From: Atopsyche davidsoni
Lineage: Eukaryota > Arthropoda > Insecta > Trichoptera > Hydrobiosidae
Direction of reading: 5' to 3'
Assembly: GCA_022113835.1 (NCBI GenBank)
Contig: JAILWY010000029.1
Coordinates: 5,238,001 to 5,302,000, forward strand
DNA length: 64,000 bases
The translations under genes were made by a program, and so were the position numbers. Under the pieces are notes generated by a model. That model saw only the letters and a program-made list of their open reading frames with translations. It searched no databases and was not told the DNA's origin. The stretch's first letter is position 1; every line of letters starts with the position of its first letter. Below, one piece after another: positions 36,326-50,178 of the stretch.

Positions 36326-37147
36326 TTATGCATAAATTTAATTTTTAAGTTTGTTCATAAGCTTGTTCTAATATTAAAAAAAAAAAAACATCACCAATAT
36401 GGCAACTATCACTGAACACTTCTTCAATGTCATCAGAGAGAAAACAACATTTCCTTAGATTATATACAAGAAGAGATAGGCAGTTAGTCAATCGATGCTT
36501 TCGACCTCATGCAATTCCAGTTTTGCCTTAAATATTGCCCGTAACGGAGGCAATAAACACATTTTATATTTGCCATAACAACATTGATATGCCCACTTAC
36601 ACATTGATTTACAATTGATCACAAAAAGAAATGATCTTATATAGTTATCATCATATCTTTATACAGTTGGAAACGAGGTTAAGATCTACGTCTTCTTGTA
36701 TACACTTTAAGGTGTTTTTGATAGAGAAAAGGTAATTTATTTATTGTTAGAATAATTGACAGCTGCTTGACAGCTGGAGGTGGTACATGACGAACTTGAA
36801 ATGTTTGTTTCAGAGTAGAAGGAGTTTGACATGATTAGAATGACGCAGCTTCAATGTTACAGCGTTCAATATATCCCTCACATTACTCAGTAATAATTTC
36901 AAATCTTTAAGTATTCGTATAAACTTCTTTATGTATATAATATTAATAAATATGTTCAACTACTTTTGCAAAAAACTTGAAATATGGTACAATATATTAC
37001 TTCTAATAGATACACTGGCAAACAACAATGACATCCAAACTGGAAATGAAATTGTAAATCATAAATCAACACATTGGAGGCGGAAGAAATGTCTGAACAA
37101 ATCGTCAAATTGTGAATGTTCGTATGTTTTGGCAGTCATTGTTATGA

Positions 37148-37312
37148 GTTGATCCGGTTTCTTGGGTGTTTTGCTGGTTGTGTATATTTCTCCGATGTTT
37201 CTGTCCTCGTGCTGGGACCATTTTTAGGGAATATGAAGATGGTCCCAGCACGAGGACCGGAACATCGGAGTAATATACACAACCAGCAAAACACCCAAAA
37301 AACAAGATCAAC
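37148..37312. mobile_element. 165-bp near-perfect palindrome, fold-back element
   Basis: Arms start GTTGATC and end GATCAAC. The core GTGCTGGGACCA/TGGTCCCAGCAC is the same as in 32808-32906. The GGTCC/GGACC stem (37241-37245 and 37254-37258) is perfect here, but the flanking motifs are decayed (ATGAAGA, GGAAC). Confidence 0.75.
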
Positions 37313-38093
37313 TTGTCAAATTATCTTTTACAGTTCTGTCAACCGAGATATCTTCACCCACCGAGAAAAAATTTGCTTGTACCTATGAGTGGAGTATTTC
37401 CCATAAAATTTTTCGAGTCACCATAAACAGCAGAAATAATTGTAATGGTAACCTCTATCTGTACAATTGAACATACTCTAGATAGGCAAAGTTAGCGCTG
37501 TTGACTTCTTTTAGGTACTTGATAAATAAAATATATAGTTCATTTTAAATAAATGTTAAATATTGCTCTAGACAATATTTCGGAAAGTTTTGTTTAAAAG
37601 AATGTGTAATATTATTGTAAAACTAAAGAAACATCAGTCAAATGTAATTTTTTAGACTTTTTCTCTGTCTCTAATGTGTCGACTGTACTGAATTCATGCT
37701 AGTAACTGACAAGATTGATGATAATCACTTTCAACCTTCAATAATTTCATCAAAAACAAAACCAAACGTAATAAGTTTAACAGCATTAACAACGGTCTTG
37801 TCAAACTGTATTCAAGCTGTCAAATTTGACTGTTTAAGGTCGTGTCAAAACCGGCAGTGTCATTTCATAAATTTCCTCATAATCTCATGGAGAGTACGAC
37901 GATCGGGAAATGGCAAATACCAGAAACGTAACTTGTTAACCAAATATGCAATATAGCAAGAATAAAAGTATGGGCTTCACGCTTCGATTGCTATATAACA
38001 CGCAACAATGAATCTTAGATTAAGTGCATTATCTTTCCTCTTCTATGGTGGGGCAACAAACGGATGTGTACTTGAGGTTAGCTTATACCTGGC

Positions 38094-38250
38094 CACTTGA
38101 CAGTTGACATTGACAGCTTGAAACACGTGAGGTTAGGTTAGATACGTCTGGCATTTGACAGTTGACATTGGCAGCTTCAAACACATGTGAGGTTAGGTTA
38201 GGAACGTCTGGCATTTGACAGTTGACTTTGACAGCTTGAAACGAGTCAAC
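38094..38250. repeat. Tandem repeat, about 2.6 units of 58-60 bp
   Basis: Units begin at about 38094, 38152 and 38212. Each starts with TTTGACAGTTGACA-like sequence, followed by GACAGCTT, then GTGAGGTTAGGTTAG and ACGTCTGGC. Confidence 0.85.
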
Positions 38251-40686
38251 AAGTTTCAAAGCCCTACAATACTACGTTAATAATCTGGATACAACAATTA
38301 TTCGATTTTAGAGTAGGAGATGCTAGTTCATTTATAATAAGTTGACGAGTTTACTCTAAATGAAATCGCAGAGATAACACTTACAAACTTTCTAATTGGA
38401 GTTTTAATCTTTAAGACCTTTACCTAATATTTAGTTCCTTTCGAGAAGGTGATAAAATTTGTTCATTTAAAAGATTGACTATGAAAGCTTGAGACAGACC
38501 ACGCCGCTACCTCCGCAGAGCCGTGCGCGTAGCACGGATGGCAAATGACCCCATATCAGAAGGAGCTGGCGCCTTCGTAACCCTACGACTCGCACTAATA
38601 TAAAGCTTAAAGACATGAATATAGAAATTGAGAGAAAATATTTGGATCTATGATGAAACGCAATCTCACTCCCAAGCCCAAAACACCACATAGCAATATG
38701 CTTAAAGTTGACCACACGAACCTATATAATCCGATGTGAAACACACATCTATAACACATTCATTATTTAATAAACTGATGTTAGTTTAGCAATTCGCTTT
38801 CATGCTATAGAATATTTTAAAGTACTACTGTTGTTTTTCTAGTTAAAAATAACCAAAAGAGAGTGTTTAAGATTCGCTTTAAAAAATAGAGATTTGATAC
38901 TAACTGTGAAGCCAACTCGGTTCTACCATACTGGTGGTGTTGTGGAAATCTTGTGAGAACATGGTGAACGATCAGCCCTCCTAATCCAGCAACTATGTAT
39001 TTCCTACATTTGGTCCGTACTTGGCCATTGTCCAGATATATCAGTTGCTCCGTCTATCTGTTATATTGAATTATCGTAAACTATTCCGTATGCTATTACC
39101 ATTATCGATATTTCTAGAATAAAGTAGCTCAGAACCTCACGACTTAATGTCCGCTGTCCAGCTTCCAAAGATATGGGTCATATCAGCCAAACTCCACGAG
39201 GTACATCTTCCGAAGAACGGATCTTTGATACTCTATCAAAAACTCGGGTGAATTCACTAGCGGTTTATTCTCTAGGTATGGATTACAAATTAAAAAATCG
39301 ATCAAGTAATGTTATAAAAAGTTTGATTACACCGTAACAAAATCTCTTTTAAGTTTATCTAAAAATATTCTTCACGAAACCATATAACACTTATCGATTA
39401 GGCGTGTGTGTGTCTTTACGACACGGCAAATTTTATAACTTTATTTTCCCAAACAGTTTCCAATACCTAACTTTGTCTAAAAGGACAGATTCACGTTAAC
39501 ATAACAGCCAAGTAACAGTTAAAAACTTTACAAAACATCAGTATTGCAGTACAGGCATTTTGATAACAACGTTAAGTATTGACGTGTTATGAAAACACAC
39601 AGTATACATAGAATAGCTTAGGTGAGAATACTCAATTTGGGTGAGAACCACTCTTCTTCATATCTTTAGTATACTGCGTGATTTCACCACACGCCAGTAG
39701 CATCAAGCATTGAATACACAGTACGATCGACCATCAAGGTAAAGTAATGACTAATGCATATCAGAAGCGTGCAGTTCAGCCTTGATAGTTTGAAGAGACA
39801 CTAAACTATCATTTGTAACCTTAAAATATTGTAAAATATCACAAATATAATTTTCCTCGTCTTGAAAATATTTAACAGTAATGAAAGATGACGCCATTTA
39901 TACAAAACGTTTGATGAATTTGATCAAGAATTTGATTGCAGATCGTTCTGTGTATTACTCACTGACCCACAGACTCACCACAATTACAATAAAATAACCA
40001 ATCAATAAAAAATAATTCAAAAGAACTTTTAAATTATGAAATTTGTTTCAGAACAACTTCTATGATTAAATTTCTAGAATGATTTAGTATATTTAAATAT
40101 TAAAAAATAAACCAAGAGAGAAAAAATACAGTGAAAAATACAAAAAACAAAACCAACGATAAAATGTATCTGAAATACAAGATTCTTAGAAACGTGACAT
40201 CTGAACACCATCGATATGAACATTTGCTTAAACGAAGACTTACTAATTATTTTAATATCTGGTAGCTGTGACTGAGTCTTTTGGGTATAAATACAAGACA
40301 CGCTTCGAAATTTCATCAAAGTATGATATCGGAACCATTTCTTATTTGAGGATAGAGGTACGGTTAATGAATCAAAGGTTGACATATTACACAGGTCAAT
40401 AATATGCCGAGTTGGCCGGAGACTGCGTTGCTTTTACTAATATATTATATTTAATCAAAAATGCGAGTCGTATCTCACTTTTAAGCAACTCTTCTTTCAT
40501 TGAACCTAAATATTAATTGAATATAACCTTTTTACAGGGACACGAATCAAGATTTACAAAACAATCGGTACCTCGAGTAAGACTAATTTAGAGGTTGTGA
40601 AAACGTTGCACTCGTCAAGCGCGAGGATCATTCACATGCGACGAAATATTTTCGTATCATTTTAATTAGCGGTTTCAGCAAATATG

Positions 40687-40704
40687 TTAGGTTAGGTTAG
40701 GTTA
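40687..40704 (+). repeat. Short interstitial TTAGG run
   Basis: Three TTAGG units plus TTA. Similar runs are at 57479-57495 and 62095-62108. Confidence 0.85.
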
Positions 40705-43700
40705 AAGTCACCCTACTCAACATGACAGATTCTGTCTACCATCAAATTTATATTTATATCACTTAGATCTATACATTTCTTATATATATATAATAGTCAT
40801 TAGTAAAAAGAGCAAGTAGCCTCCGAGAGCCAACCGACACAGTATTCACCTTGCCATATGTGGAGTACTGAAAATTAAACACTTTATCCATGAATGGTAT
40901 ATTGAAGTATTGAACAAATATAAAGTATGTTGTGGCGTTTTTTACAATCTGGTTATATTGCAAAGTATACATTATACATTATTGTTACAATAGTTATATT
41001 CTTACCATCGATATACAACAGCATAGACGCGCCCTGACATTTGAGTCCGCACAAAAATTTCCGACTCGTCTGATTTCACGATGACACGACTCAGCGAATG
41101 TTCAAAACTTGTTCAATTTACAACCTTTTAAGTCACGTTTTTGATTAATTGGTTATGTATTATTTCCACTACCAGAAATACTGTTTATTTTCTCGAAGGC
41201 CAGGTCTATACTTTTATATATCTATGATTCTTACATAGGAATAAGCGTATATATATCTCACCAAGGGCACGTTTTTTTTTATTATAAGGTGTCGCCATGT
41301 ACAATAACTTTCAATTACCGCTTTCAAAAAAATTCTGCTTTTTCAAAGAGTTACAAAAAAAAAAAAAAAACAACATACAAATGAGATTTGAAATACATCC
41401 CAAGCGTAAGTATCTCTGTCCATCAAGATATTGCTTATCGCTACCTTACATGACTAGAAGAAATAAGAAGGAAAAAAAACAACAAACACTTATGTGAATT
41501 ATTAAAAATGTAACTAGTAGAGGGGCAACAGCCGATCTCAACAACTAAGTTTTGTAACTACCTACACCAATGTGCCCGCATGCATCCTGTTGACGTGTCT
41601 CGAGCGACAAGCGCCTCCGCAACACACATTCATCGACACGTGTTCATAGCATGCTTGAAGATGCATCAAAAATAACGCACGCCACAAATTGTAACATTTC
41701 AATATGTTGTAAATTTAAGTCAAAAACGATGCATGCCTTCGACACGTTGTCGATAATAGCGTATGCTGTCGACGCAAGTCATTTGTTATTGCCACTTTCG
41801 CATTTTCCCTTCGAAATGCCGCCATTCGGTATCACTCCAGGGTTCGATGCATATTGAATATCTTCTGTCTTTTAACGTCACAGCGATCATTCTCCGGATA
41901 TTTGTTTAATACAGCTAAGGTAATGTTTAACGTTAGTCGGATGGCCGTCGCTGACCATCGCACGATGGTGACGGTTTGACGAAACCGATTTAATTCTACT
42001 AATAAATTAAGTACAGATTATATATTTACATTAAAAATAATAACACGAAGGTAGAATTTAATAAGCACTTAAATCAAAGGTTTATCAAGCGAAATAAATA
42101 CGTTAAGATTATATGCTTTTTAAAAACAAGTGCCGTCAAAGGCGTGGTTAATTGTTTATCTTTATCTTACAATTTTTAACAACGGAGGGAGCGTGGACTG
42201 GTAGAAGAGGACGTTCATCGACTTCTCAGCAGTGTAGGCAACCGTCTAAAAGAATCCCCCGTAACTTGGTAAAAACTCAAAACAAGTTTTCATCCCATAC
42301 TTCCTTCGCGACTTCCTGCAAGCTCTTAGCAGAAATCATGTGCTTAGTCAAAGGGGTTTTAGTAGATATCTGAAACCGATATCACCGCAGTGTAGTACTA
42401 ATCTATTAATCCGAAAATGTATATTTTTCATCCTCCCTCTATTTTAAATTTTCTTTTTAGTTGGGTTGCCTACTTCTGGTCTGTGGTGTACTCTTCATCG
42501 CAAACCTGTTAATGATAAATGAGAATTCTTTCGAGAAATGATGTGTTTAGCACCGAATACGATACACACATGCTTCAAAACTAATTGCACCAACTAATAA
42601 TGATGGAAAGAGTATTATCTATGAACCGCATTTTTAATGATCCATAAAATATACTGAATCCATATTTATAGATATCATGAGTTTCAAACAGCACGCAGTT
42701 TTAGTATTCAGATTCAATCGTATAGCGTTTAAAAAGGACATGTTTGCATACAGAGGTCATTATTTATCATATTACACATCGTTTCCGGAAATTAACACGC
42801 GCAATAGAGAGTATACCACACTTCTGAACATGTATAGAAGCACGCTCGCAGAAAAAACAATTATCAATAACAATGCGTAGTGTGCCCTCACTAAGATGTG
42901 TTAAATCATAACATTGCCAACAACACTTGACGATGTCACATTTAAATATTAGTATTTATAAATGAGTACACAATTTGTGATAATACAAATATGATTTTTC
43001 CCGATTTTCACGAGCACTGCCCTGTCCTTTATTTCACCGTTTATATACATAATCAATCTCAAAGCATTTTCAAAATCACGAAAAAGCAAAACAAAAGGTA
43101 CATTTTTGACATGCGGTTGAAATTGACCCTCTACGCGTGTAAATTGGAAGCGACTTGTTTATTTCATAACACTATGTATATATTATTGCCGCGGCACCGT
43201 GGACACCAAAATTTTAAAACAAAACGCATTTAAAAATATTCTCTCTAGTTTTCTAATTCAAACGAGCTATTATTTTTATTAAATTTAAAAATGCACTAAT
43301 GGAACATCAAACGTGTGGATTTTAAAACAAACCTCTAAGCTATATTGTAAAATATAAATTTTAATCATAAGTAAGAATGTTCAAAAGTTTGTACAAAATT
43401 CTTAATGTCTTTATTGTTTTTTTTTTTTTTTTGTTCGCTTTTCTGTCTGGCGACAGTCTTCGAGGATGAGATTAGCAATGCGAGTCTACGGGGAGCGTGG
43501 CAGTGTTTCGGTGTTTCGGTACAACTAGTGTCGTTGCGTATTGTTCTCCTTCACGATTGCAAAGCCTGAGCCATCAAAAAGTCAAACAATATCATAAATA
43601 TTACGTTTATATTAAAGATAGTAGTTACTTTTGATTAAATTTAGTAAAAATACGATACACAATCAAAATGCCTCTTCTGCTTCATATTTTCAGAGGAGGT

Positions 43701-45142
43701 TATGTTAATATTTGACAGTTCGTGTGAAATACCTGCCTTTTCACCGTTTGACATAAGACAAGATAACTATCTCCGTTATCTTTTGGCAGTTTCACGATGG
43801 CAACCATCGATATCTCATTGCGTTGATTGATATTTTGAATTACCGCCTGAATCTTTACATCCTGCACGATCAGACGGCTTCTTTGACTATCACAACTAAC
43901 TGGCTGCCTATTTGCTGTCGTTTGACAAGATCATTTCATTGTTTTCGAGTTAGACATAAAATATCACTTTGTTTTTTTTTAAGATTAAACTAAAGAGTAT
44001 TGCGAGCTTACGGGACAGGAGTGAGAGAAATGAAGGCCAGGGCGAGGCGCGGAGTCAGCGGGGACTAGTCGTGAACATGATAATAACTTTGGTAATCAAA
44101 TTTACAATTTGCAGCTTCGGTGCAAGCGCACTAAGACAAGACTAACAGAGGTCTTCAATCAATGAAAACAAACTTTCAATAACATTTTAAATTTCTCGTT
44201 TACCTATATAATAAATTCTTAATAAACTACAGACTATCCTTTTTTTATTTTGCCTAAGGTAAGAAAGATAAGAAGAAAATATTTTATACAATCTAATTAC
44301 ACATAGAGAGCGATAGATAGAGAAAGAGAGAGACGACAGCGTGACTGGACGATTATGAATGGCAGCTGACGCTGCCGACATCTTATCACATTCCCATTCA
44401 TTAATAAATGCAACCTGCTCCGTTTCTCACGTTCAATCCATAAATCAATCTGCAACATCAAAATACAAATCTCATAGGTAGACAACTGCGCTTTACAAAA
44501 ACATCAACATAAAAAAGTTATATTTATTTAACAATTACAACTTTAAAAAACAAAAAAGATTATATTTTGAGAGCACATTGCGTTTTAATTTATTGGTATA
44601 TCGAATTTGAGAAATGAAACACGTCGCTGATTGCATTACCTGATTACATAATTTACAATTCCAAATAGCAGAATCCTGATATTCAACATCTCCGTTGTCC
44701 CCAAAAAGTTTCCGGAATATTCTGAACGATCTTTGAAACCGACTAAGAAACTCACAGTCATAACGCATCATGATATGATATTTTTTTTACACTTTATTCA
44801 TATATTTGGTTCTTCCAGCTGTTATTTGAATCAAGTAGGATGAAATTAGTGGCTCTATTATATTTTTTGTCTATGTTTATATACATATACTTAAATAAGG
44901 CATTTTTACTAGATAGTTACGCACTAGCAAGCTTGATCGGGTTTTCAAGTTCATGAGAATACTTCTAGAAAATAGAACAACGGGAGTAAATATCCTTTTC
45001 ATTAGAAACCAATCTTCAGCTGCCATTGCATCGTTCATTCGATGGTTCAAGCCTTACACGCAAATCAAGATAATTGCAGCTTCTTTATATGACAGCGTGT
45101 AAAAATTGACGTGCAAAAATTGGATATATCGTTTTAATAATA

Positions 45143-45148
45143 TTTATT
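45143..45148 (-). terminator. Candidate PMCA polyadenylation signal (AATAAA)
   Basis: AATAAA on the minus strand about 480 nt beyond the PMCA stop. Use is not proven; other sites are possible. Confidence 0.3.
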
Positions 45149-45626
45149 TTTTATGGATCATATCTAAGTATTAAAAAATACTCAATAATTTGTAATCCAT
45201 TTGACGATTTACGCATATCTAACCCGGTAAGGCGAGGTCGGAAGAACATATCCAAGGTCGTACACGTCAAAAAGATTGCAATCGAATGTCCAGTCACGGC
45301 TGTGCAAGTTATACACGCGCCGTGTCACAATCTATCTCACTGACACGGGAGTCAGACTGTAATAATATATATAGTAATATAAATATATTATATAATCGTT
45401 TCTTTTCACACATTGCATAAGACCTATTAACATTAGAACTATTTAAAATATAACAAATTATTCATATTTGTCCACTTTCAAAAAAATGATGACAATATGA
45501 ACGGGGTGGGTGAGAGCACGTTCTCAGTGCGTGTATCAATATACAACAATATATGAAATATTTTGTTGTCGGAGTCGATAATTGGATGTCGATGCGGTGG
45601 AGTTTGGTTGTCGGGCGGATTGTGGA

Positions 45627-45839
45627 TTAGACGGCGGTCTCTGTGTGGCTGTGACTGGACAGGCGCTCCACGTCGATCTCCGGCACCGTCAGCTCGGGCA
45701 CAGTGTCCACATACTCCAGCGACGCCGACGCCTGCGACAGCCGCTTGGAGAACACGGCCTGCTTGCGCATCGCCTCCGCCAGCGCTGCGTCTGCTCCGCG
45801 CGTGTCCAACCCCTGCCGGAATGCGTTCACCACGCGGAT
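45627..45839 (-). CDS. PMCA: Plasma-membrane Ca2+-ATPase (PMCA), C-terminal exon
   Basis: PMCA is the P-type pump that exports Ca2+ across the plasma membrane. Its cytosolic C-tail is autoinhibitory and binds calmodulin. This 70-codon terminal exon starts IRVVNAFRQGLDTRG, corresponding to IRVVNAFRSSL of human ATP2B (second half of the calmodulin-binding region). It continues with MRKQAVFSKRLSQASAS and VPEIDVERLSSHS, and ends HTETAV, a class I PDZ ligand equivalent to ETSL/ETSV of vertebrate b-type isoforms. Acceptor GTGTAG|A (phase 0). Catalytic exons are not in the window and should lie beyond 64000 on the same strand. Confidence 0.87.
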   Translation of the reverse strand: MRVVNAFRQGLDTRGADAALAEAMRKQAVFSKRLSQASASLEYVDTVPELTVPEIDVERLSSHSHTETAV

Positions 45840-48800
45840 CTACACACAACAGATTATTATTAGAATTTGTGTGTATCGCGATCTCATCACATCGTTATTT
45901 AACAAAAAAAAACTGCAACCCCTTTTTCTTTTATCAGATTTACTTGAATATTGATGCTGTCTGAAAAATAATATTGATATCGCAGAATTTCTAATATTCT
46001 TATTCAAGTAAATCTGATAAAATATATATTCATATAACGTAAAAGAGCAAACTCAAAATTGATAAAATATAATGTAACAAAGTAGAATTTGTTTGGAAAC
46101 TTGAATCTAATATTCATTACATCACACAAACATTAATACTTTTGACGCACTCGGACCACGAGTTCTTGAATCATTCTATATTTTATCATTATCATCCTGT
46201 TTTGACTGTAAAAAATTATTCAATAATTTATTTTCAAAATATGGCCACAAATTGAGCATTGCAATAATATTTTGATTCCCACGGAAACACATCTATGCTG
46301 ATTAATATTGTATTGATAATTAAATATGATATTAAGTGTGTAAAAATTCTCAACGTTGAGGTATTTTATAAAGTTTCCAATTTACAAATTCTGCTCTCGT
46401 CTCCCGTGTTTATATTTTACAATATTGAGATACACATTTATGTTAAAAACAGCAATTGACGGTTGAAAACCAAATCATGATGCTTTGTTGAAATATATTT
46501 CAAGCTTGATTAACAACGTTAAACTTGCTCAAAATATATCCAACATTTCACCAGCACACAGTCTTGAACCGTCGTGGCATACGTATGGTACGCAATCAAG
46601 AAAGCCAAAACACTGAGCGTCAATTATGCAAAACGCATCTAGCACACGTCGGACTGCTGCCGAAAGCATTTTTAAAAATAATTTTTTGACAGTGTTTTTG
46701 CTTTTTTGTCCCCAATTTGGAATCAATGCGCGGAAGCCTGAATTATTTTTTTGACTCGTATCGAATGTGAAAAATTAATTTCAAACTTCCGTGATATTGA
46801 CACGTCATCTACCACACTATGTAACACTGAGATATAAAAAAAATATCAATACCATTTTTTTGACGCATAGTCCATTATTATTACTTCATCTTGTCAAAAA
46901 AATGGTAAATGTTTGATAGAAATAGATTCAATCTAAAACACTAAGCGTTTAATTTAAAAGTCGAAATGGGGGGTGAATTTTCATCACTCCTAATGTTGAT
47001 TTTTCAAAAATATTATGAATAATAAAACCTAAAAACCAACCCTTGCGGCCAATTGCGAGTTGTTAGACCAATTTTGAATCAAAAACTCCTTTAAAAAAAA
47101 AAATCTGCCAGCATTTTAAATTCATCAAAATTTCTTCATTTGATAAAAGTGCCAATATATAACATTTCATATAAGTTATAATTAACCGTGCTTATGAATG
47201 CAAACATTAAATACGTGATAACTTTTAAGTTAGGTTACATTAATTTTAAACGTTTTAAAATGCTGACGATACATGAGAAGTTTTAAGATATATAAAAGTG
47301 ATGATTATCATTTCACACCAAATTACAACACTATCCCTCTTACTCGAACACGCTGTATAAAATAATAAGCAAACGTATAAATCAGGTGTATGCGTATATA
47401 AAGGAGTAAAAAACTCTATAAGTAGTATTTTCAAAAATTGACATATACTTAGTATGATTTTATACAGCGCTTAAAGAGTAGTAGGGCGAGGAAACATCTA
47501 ACAATGCATAAGTTGTTCAACGAAGCCTGCAAGTCAAACATGGCAACACGTACACTAGCGATACCTACCAACCCTCGGCACGCCAAGCTTGCGGCCACGT
47601 CTTATACAATCACCACAATCCAATAATTTTTCTTTATTTCATCGGCTCGAAAATAACAAGCAGATTCCAACCACCACTCTGGAGTACTTATATTAATTAA
47701 ATCATATAAATTTACATGTGATATATTAGTTTTTGTGTAATTGCATAGTTTTCCAATATAAAATATACAAAAATTATGATAAATTTATAACAGTAGAACT
47801 GTAGTACTCCATTTCAGTCGTCGTACATATTAAAATGTTATTCTTTGCATTCAACAGCTTTGTTAATTCAGATTCTCTTGAAGCTGCGTTTTTTCTGTTG
47901 TTATTGTAGTACGCCTTTCGAGGATTTCACCATATGATCACAAGCTGATAGCCAAAAAGTTTCTACAAGCCAACTAGGTAACGCAGCCAAATAATCGGTA
48001 AAAAAATCTACCAGGCTTCAAGACTTCGTCTTGAGTTTTCATGTTTCTACTGACATCTAGTATGCGAGCGTGTGACCCAAGCTAGAAGCGGTTTAAATCA
48101 TTGTTTATTTTATGAAATTAATTGATTTACCTTCTGAAAGTTATAAGCATTATGAGACCCAAACCTTTGACATATTTTTATGAACTCCACGCAAAAACAT
48201 TTGCAACATTCGTCGTGCCAAAGTTCTGAAAGGCTCATTAAATTGAACATTCATTATCTACTTGTTAAATACGTCGTACATTGTATAAAACACTATTTAG
48301 CTGATTAATAATTTATTATTCTGTTCAACTATATATAATAGTTTGATTGCAGATCGATTGTCAGAGAAATAGTGCTTTATTGGACCTGCACGATGTATTT
48401 ATTGGGTTATTATTACTATTCAATTTATTTAGTCTTTGAGAACTTGGACGATGATCTCATATAGATAATCGGTTATCATATACTGTCATGAATATTTTAC
48501 TGAGGACATACAGTAAAAACCTTATGCAAAAATTATTTTAACCTATTAAAAAACAGCATTTAGACTTACTGCCATTGACAAAGCTTTACCATCGGATTTG
48601 TAGTTTTAATTGCTTTTTGATAAGATGACTCGAGTATTGACTATCGACGAGTATGACTTTTAAATATCATTTAATAATAAAAGTATAAGCTTTTTATATT
48701 TAGGAAGTTGCAGGTGTCTTTATTTATGTAGGAGTCATAATTTTTTTGATAAAATATCGTAACACCCAGCAGCTCCGTAGTAAAGTTGAAATTATGAAAA

Positions 48801-49006
48801 TTTTCCAAAAATATCTATCACCGATTCATCTGAAAATATTTCACTGCATAAATGCCTTTTTGAAATTATCAAAATCACTTTCTTAATCAAACATCTCATA
48901 CTTCTTACACCTTATTAATATAAAAATTTTGTATCTATAGTTATTAAACCTATAAAAAGTAAATTGTGAATATATAAGAAAGCATTTTAAACGATTTAGG
49001 GACTCG

Positions 49007-49040
49007 CATCGTAACCAGGAATCGAACCCAGTTTTTTAAA
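49007..49040 (-). mobile_element. tRNA-like SINE trace
   Basis: Minus strand CTGGGTTCGATTCCTGG is a good pol III B box/T arm. No A box is seen, so only a fragment remains. Confidence 0.4.
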
Positions 49041-50109
49041 CACTGAAAGAAAGAGTCAATCTATACATTATGTACAAAACATGTATTTACATGTTAACTT
49101 ATGCAAAGCCGCTGTGCATCAAAGACTAGCTGAGGCTACGCTTTGCTTCTGTTATACTAGACAAAACTTTGTGTCAGTATCAAAGCGAAAACATTGTAAC
49201 AATAAACTTCCCGCGGCTTTCAGGAAAATAAGTCTTCATTGTAGACGCTAACACGTTATTTTACACGGATCTATAAAAACACATTCTCAACAAAGCTTCA
49301 GTACAAGGCGTGCTATATCACACCTCACCGTCCTCGTAACCTGGGTAGTCTAAATTAAGCTCCTGTTGCTATAATGATGCACAAAAATACTGGGAGATAC
49401 GACTAACGGTACGCTATCTACTTTTGGGATTTGGGGAAACACAAACTAATCTATTGATGATATGACATGAGACACATATATACAGAGACACACGTCATGC
49501 AACGCCCATGCAGTATGATAGCCAGCCAGTGTTGCCAAACAGTGATGAAGCCTAAAGTCCTTCTGCTCGCAACCCTCATCTTGAAAATTAAAACTTTCTT
49601 TTTATTTCGTTGAGTTTTGATGAATACTATATTTTAGAAGCTTCAAGAACTGCTTTTTAAGTATTGAATTTTATTTGTAATTCAGTTCATGAATAAAAAA
49701 TATAATAGAATTAACAGTTAATTAATAGATCATATTTAAACTTTTTTTATAATCCTTTTAAATAAAACACGAACAGATAAAGAATTCAATCGAGCCATCG
49801 GATCACTTAATAATTGGCAGTTTTGTCATTTCTAGTATCAATTATACTATTTATTTGATAGTTCTACAAAGAAAGAGTTAGAAAAATAACCTGCAGTTTG
49901 GTTACGTTGAATTCAGATTGATTTTAGTTAACTAATTTATTCTAGTCGTGTTTAGTGGCAAATATACAATTGTCATTGACAGTTTTGAAATTAGTGAAAA
50001 GATAATTAGCAAATAGATTGATGGATTCATTCGAATATTTGATGAGTCGGCTGCGAGCGAAGGCTTGCCTAGAACACGCAAGACAGATGTGATGTAGTTG
50101 GTTGCTTAC

Positions 50110-50178
50110 AGCCTGGTCTGTGGAACTCTTGCTGTAGGGTACCGGGATCAAGCGTTCCTGCAATTCACCGCCTATCAC
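50110..50178 (-). CDS. PMCA: PMCA C-tail cassette exon (23 codons)
   Basis: Encodes VIGGELQERLIPVPYSKSST then DQA. It is bounded by a good acceptor (CGCACAG|G) and donor (GCT|GTAAGC) and has phase 0 at both ends, so it joins directly in frame to IRVVNAF at 45839. Its 69-nt length lets it be included or skipped without frame change. Position and phase argue for PMCA. I do not recognise the peptide itself with certainty. Confidence 0.6.

Larger units (their letters stand above)
30880..45142. other. Intergenic interval between vinculin and PMCA
   Basis: Strongly AT-rich, with no recognised coding gene. It holds palindromes (32808-32906, 37148-37312), two small TIR elements (32999-33119, 36053-36325), a 58-60-bp tandem repeat (38094-38250), TTAGG runs and an unidentified GC-rich patch at 38484-38600. 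Confidence 0.6.

Noticed and set aside
38484..38600. GC-rich patch with a minus-strand open frame
   Set aside because: The translation matches nothing known and there is no splice pair; may be repeat-derived.
45563..45964. 133-codon plus-strand open frame opposite the PMCA terminal exon
   Set aside because: Antisense shadow; the minus frame has clear PMCA similarity and splice phase.
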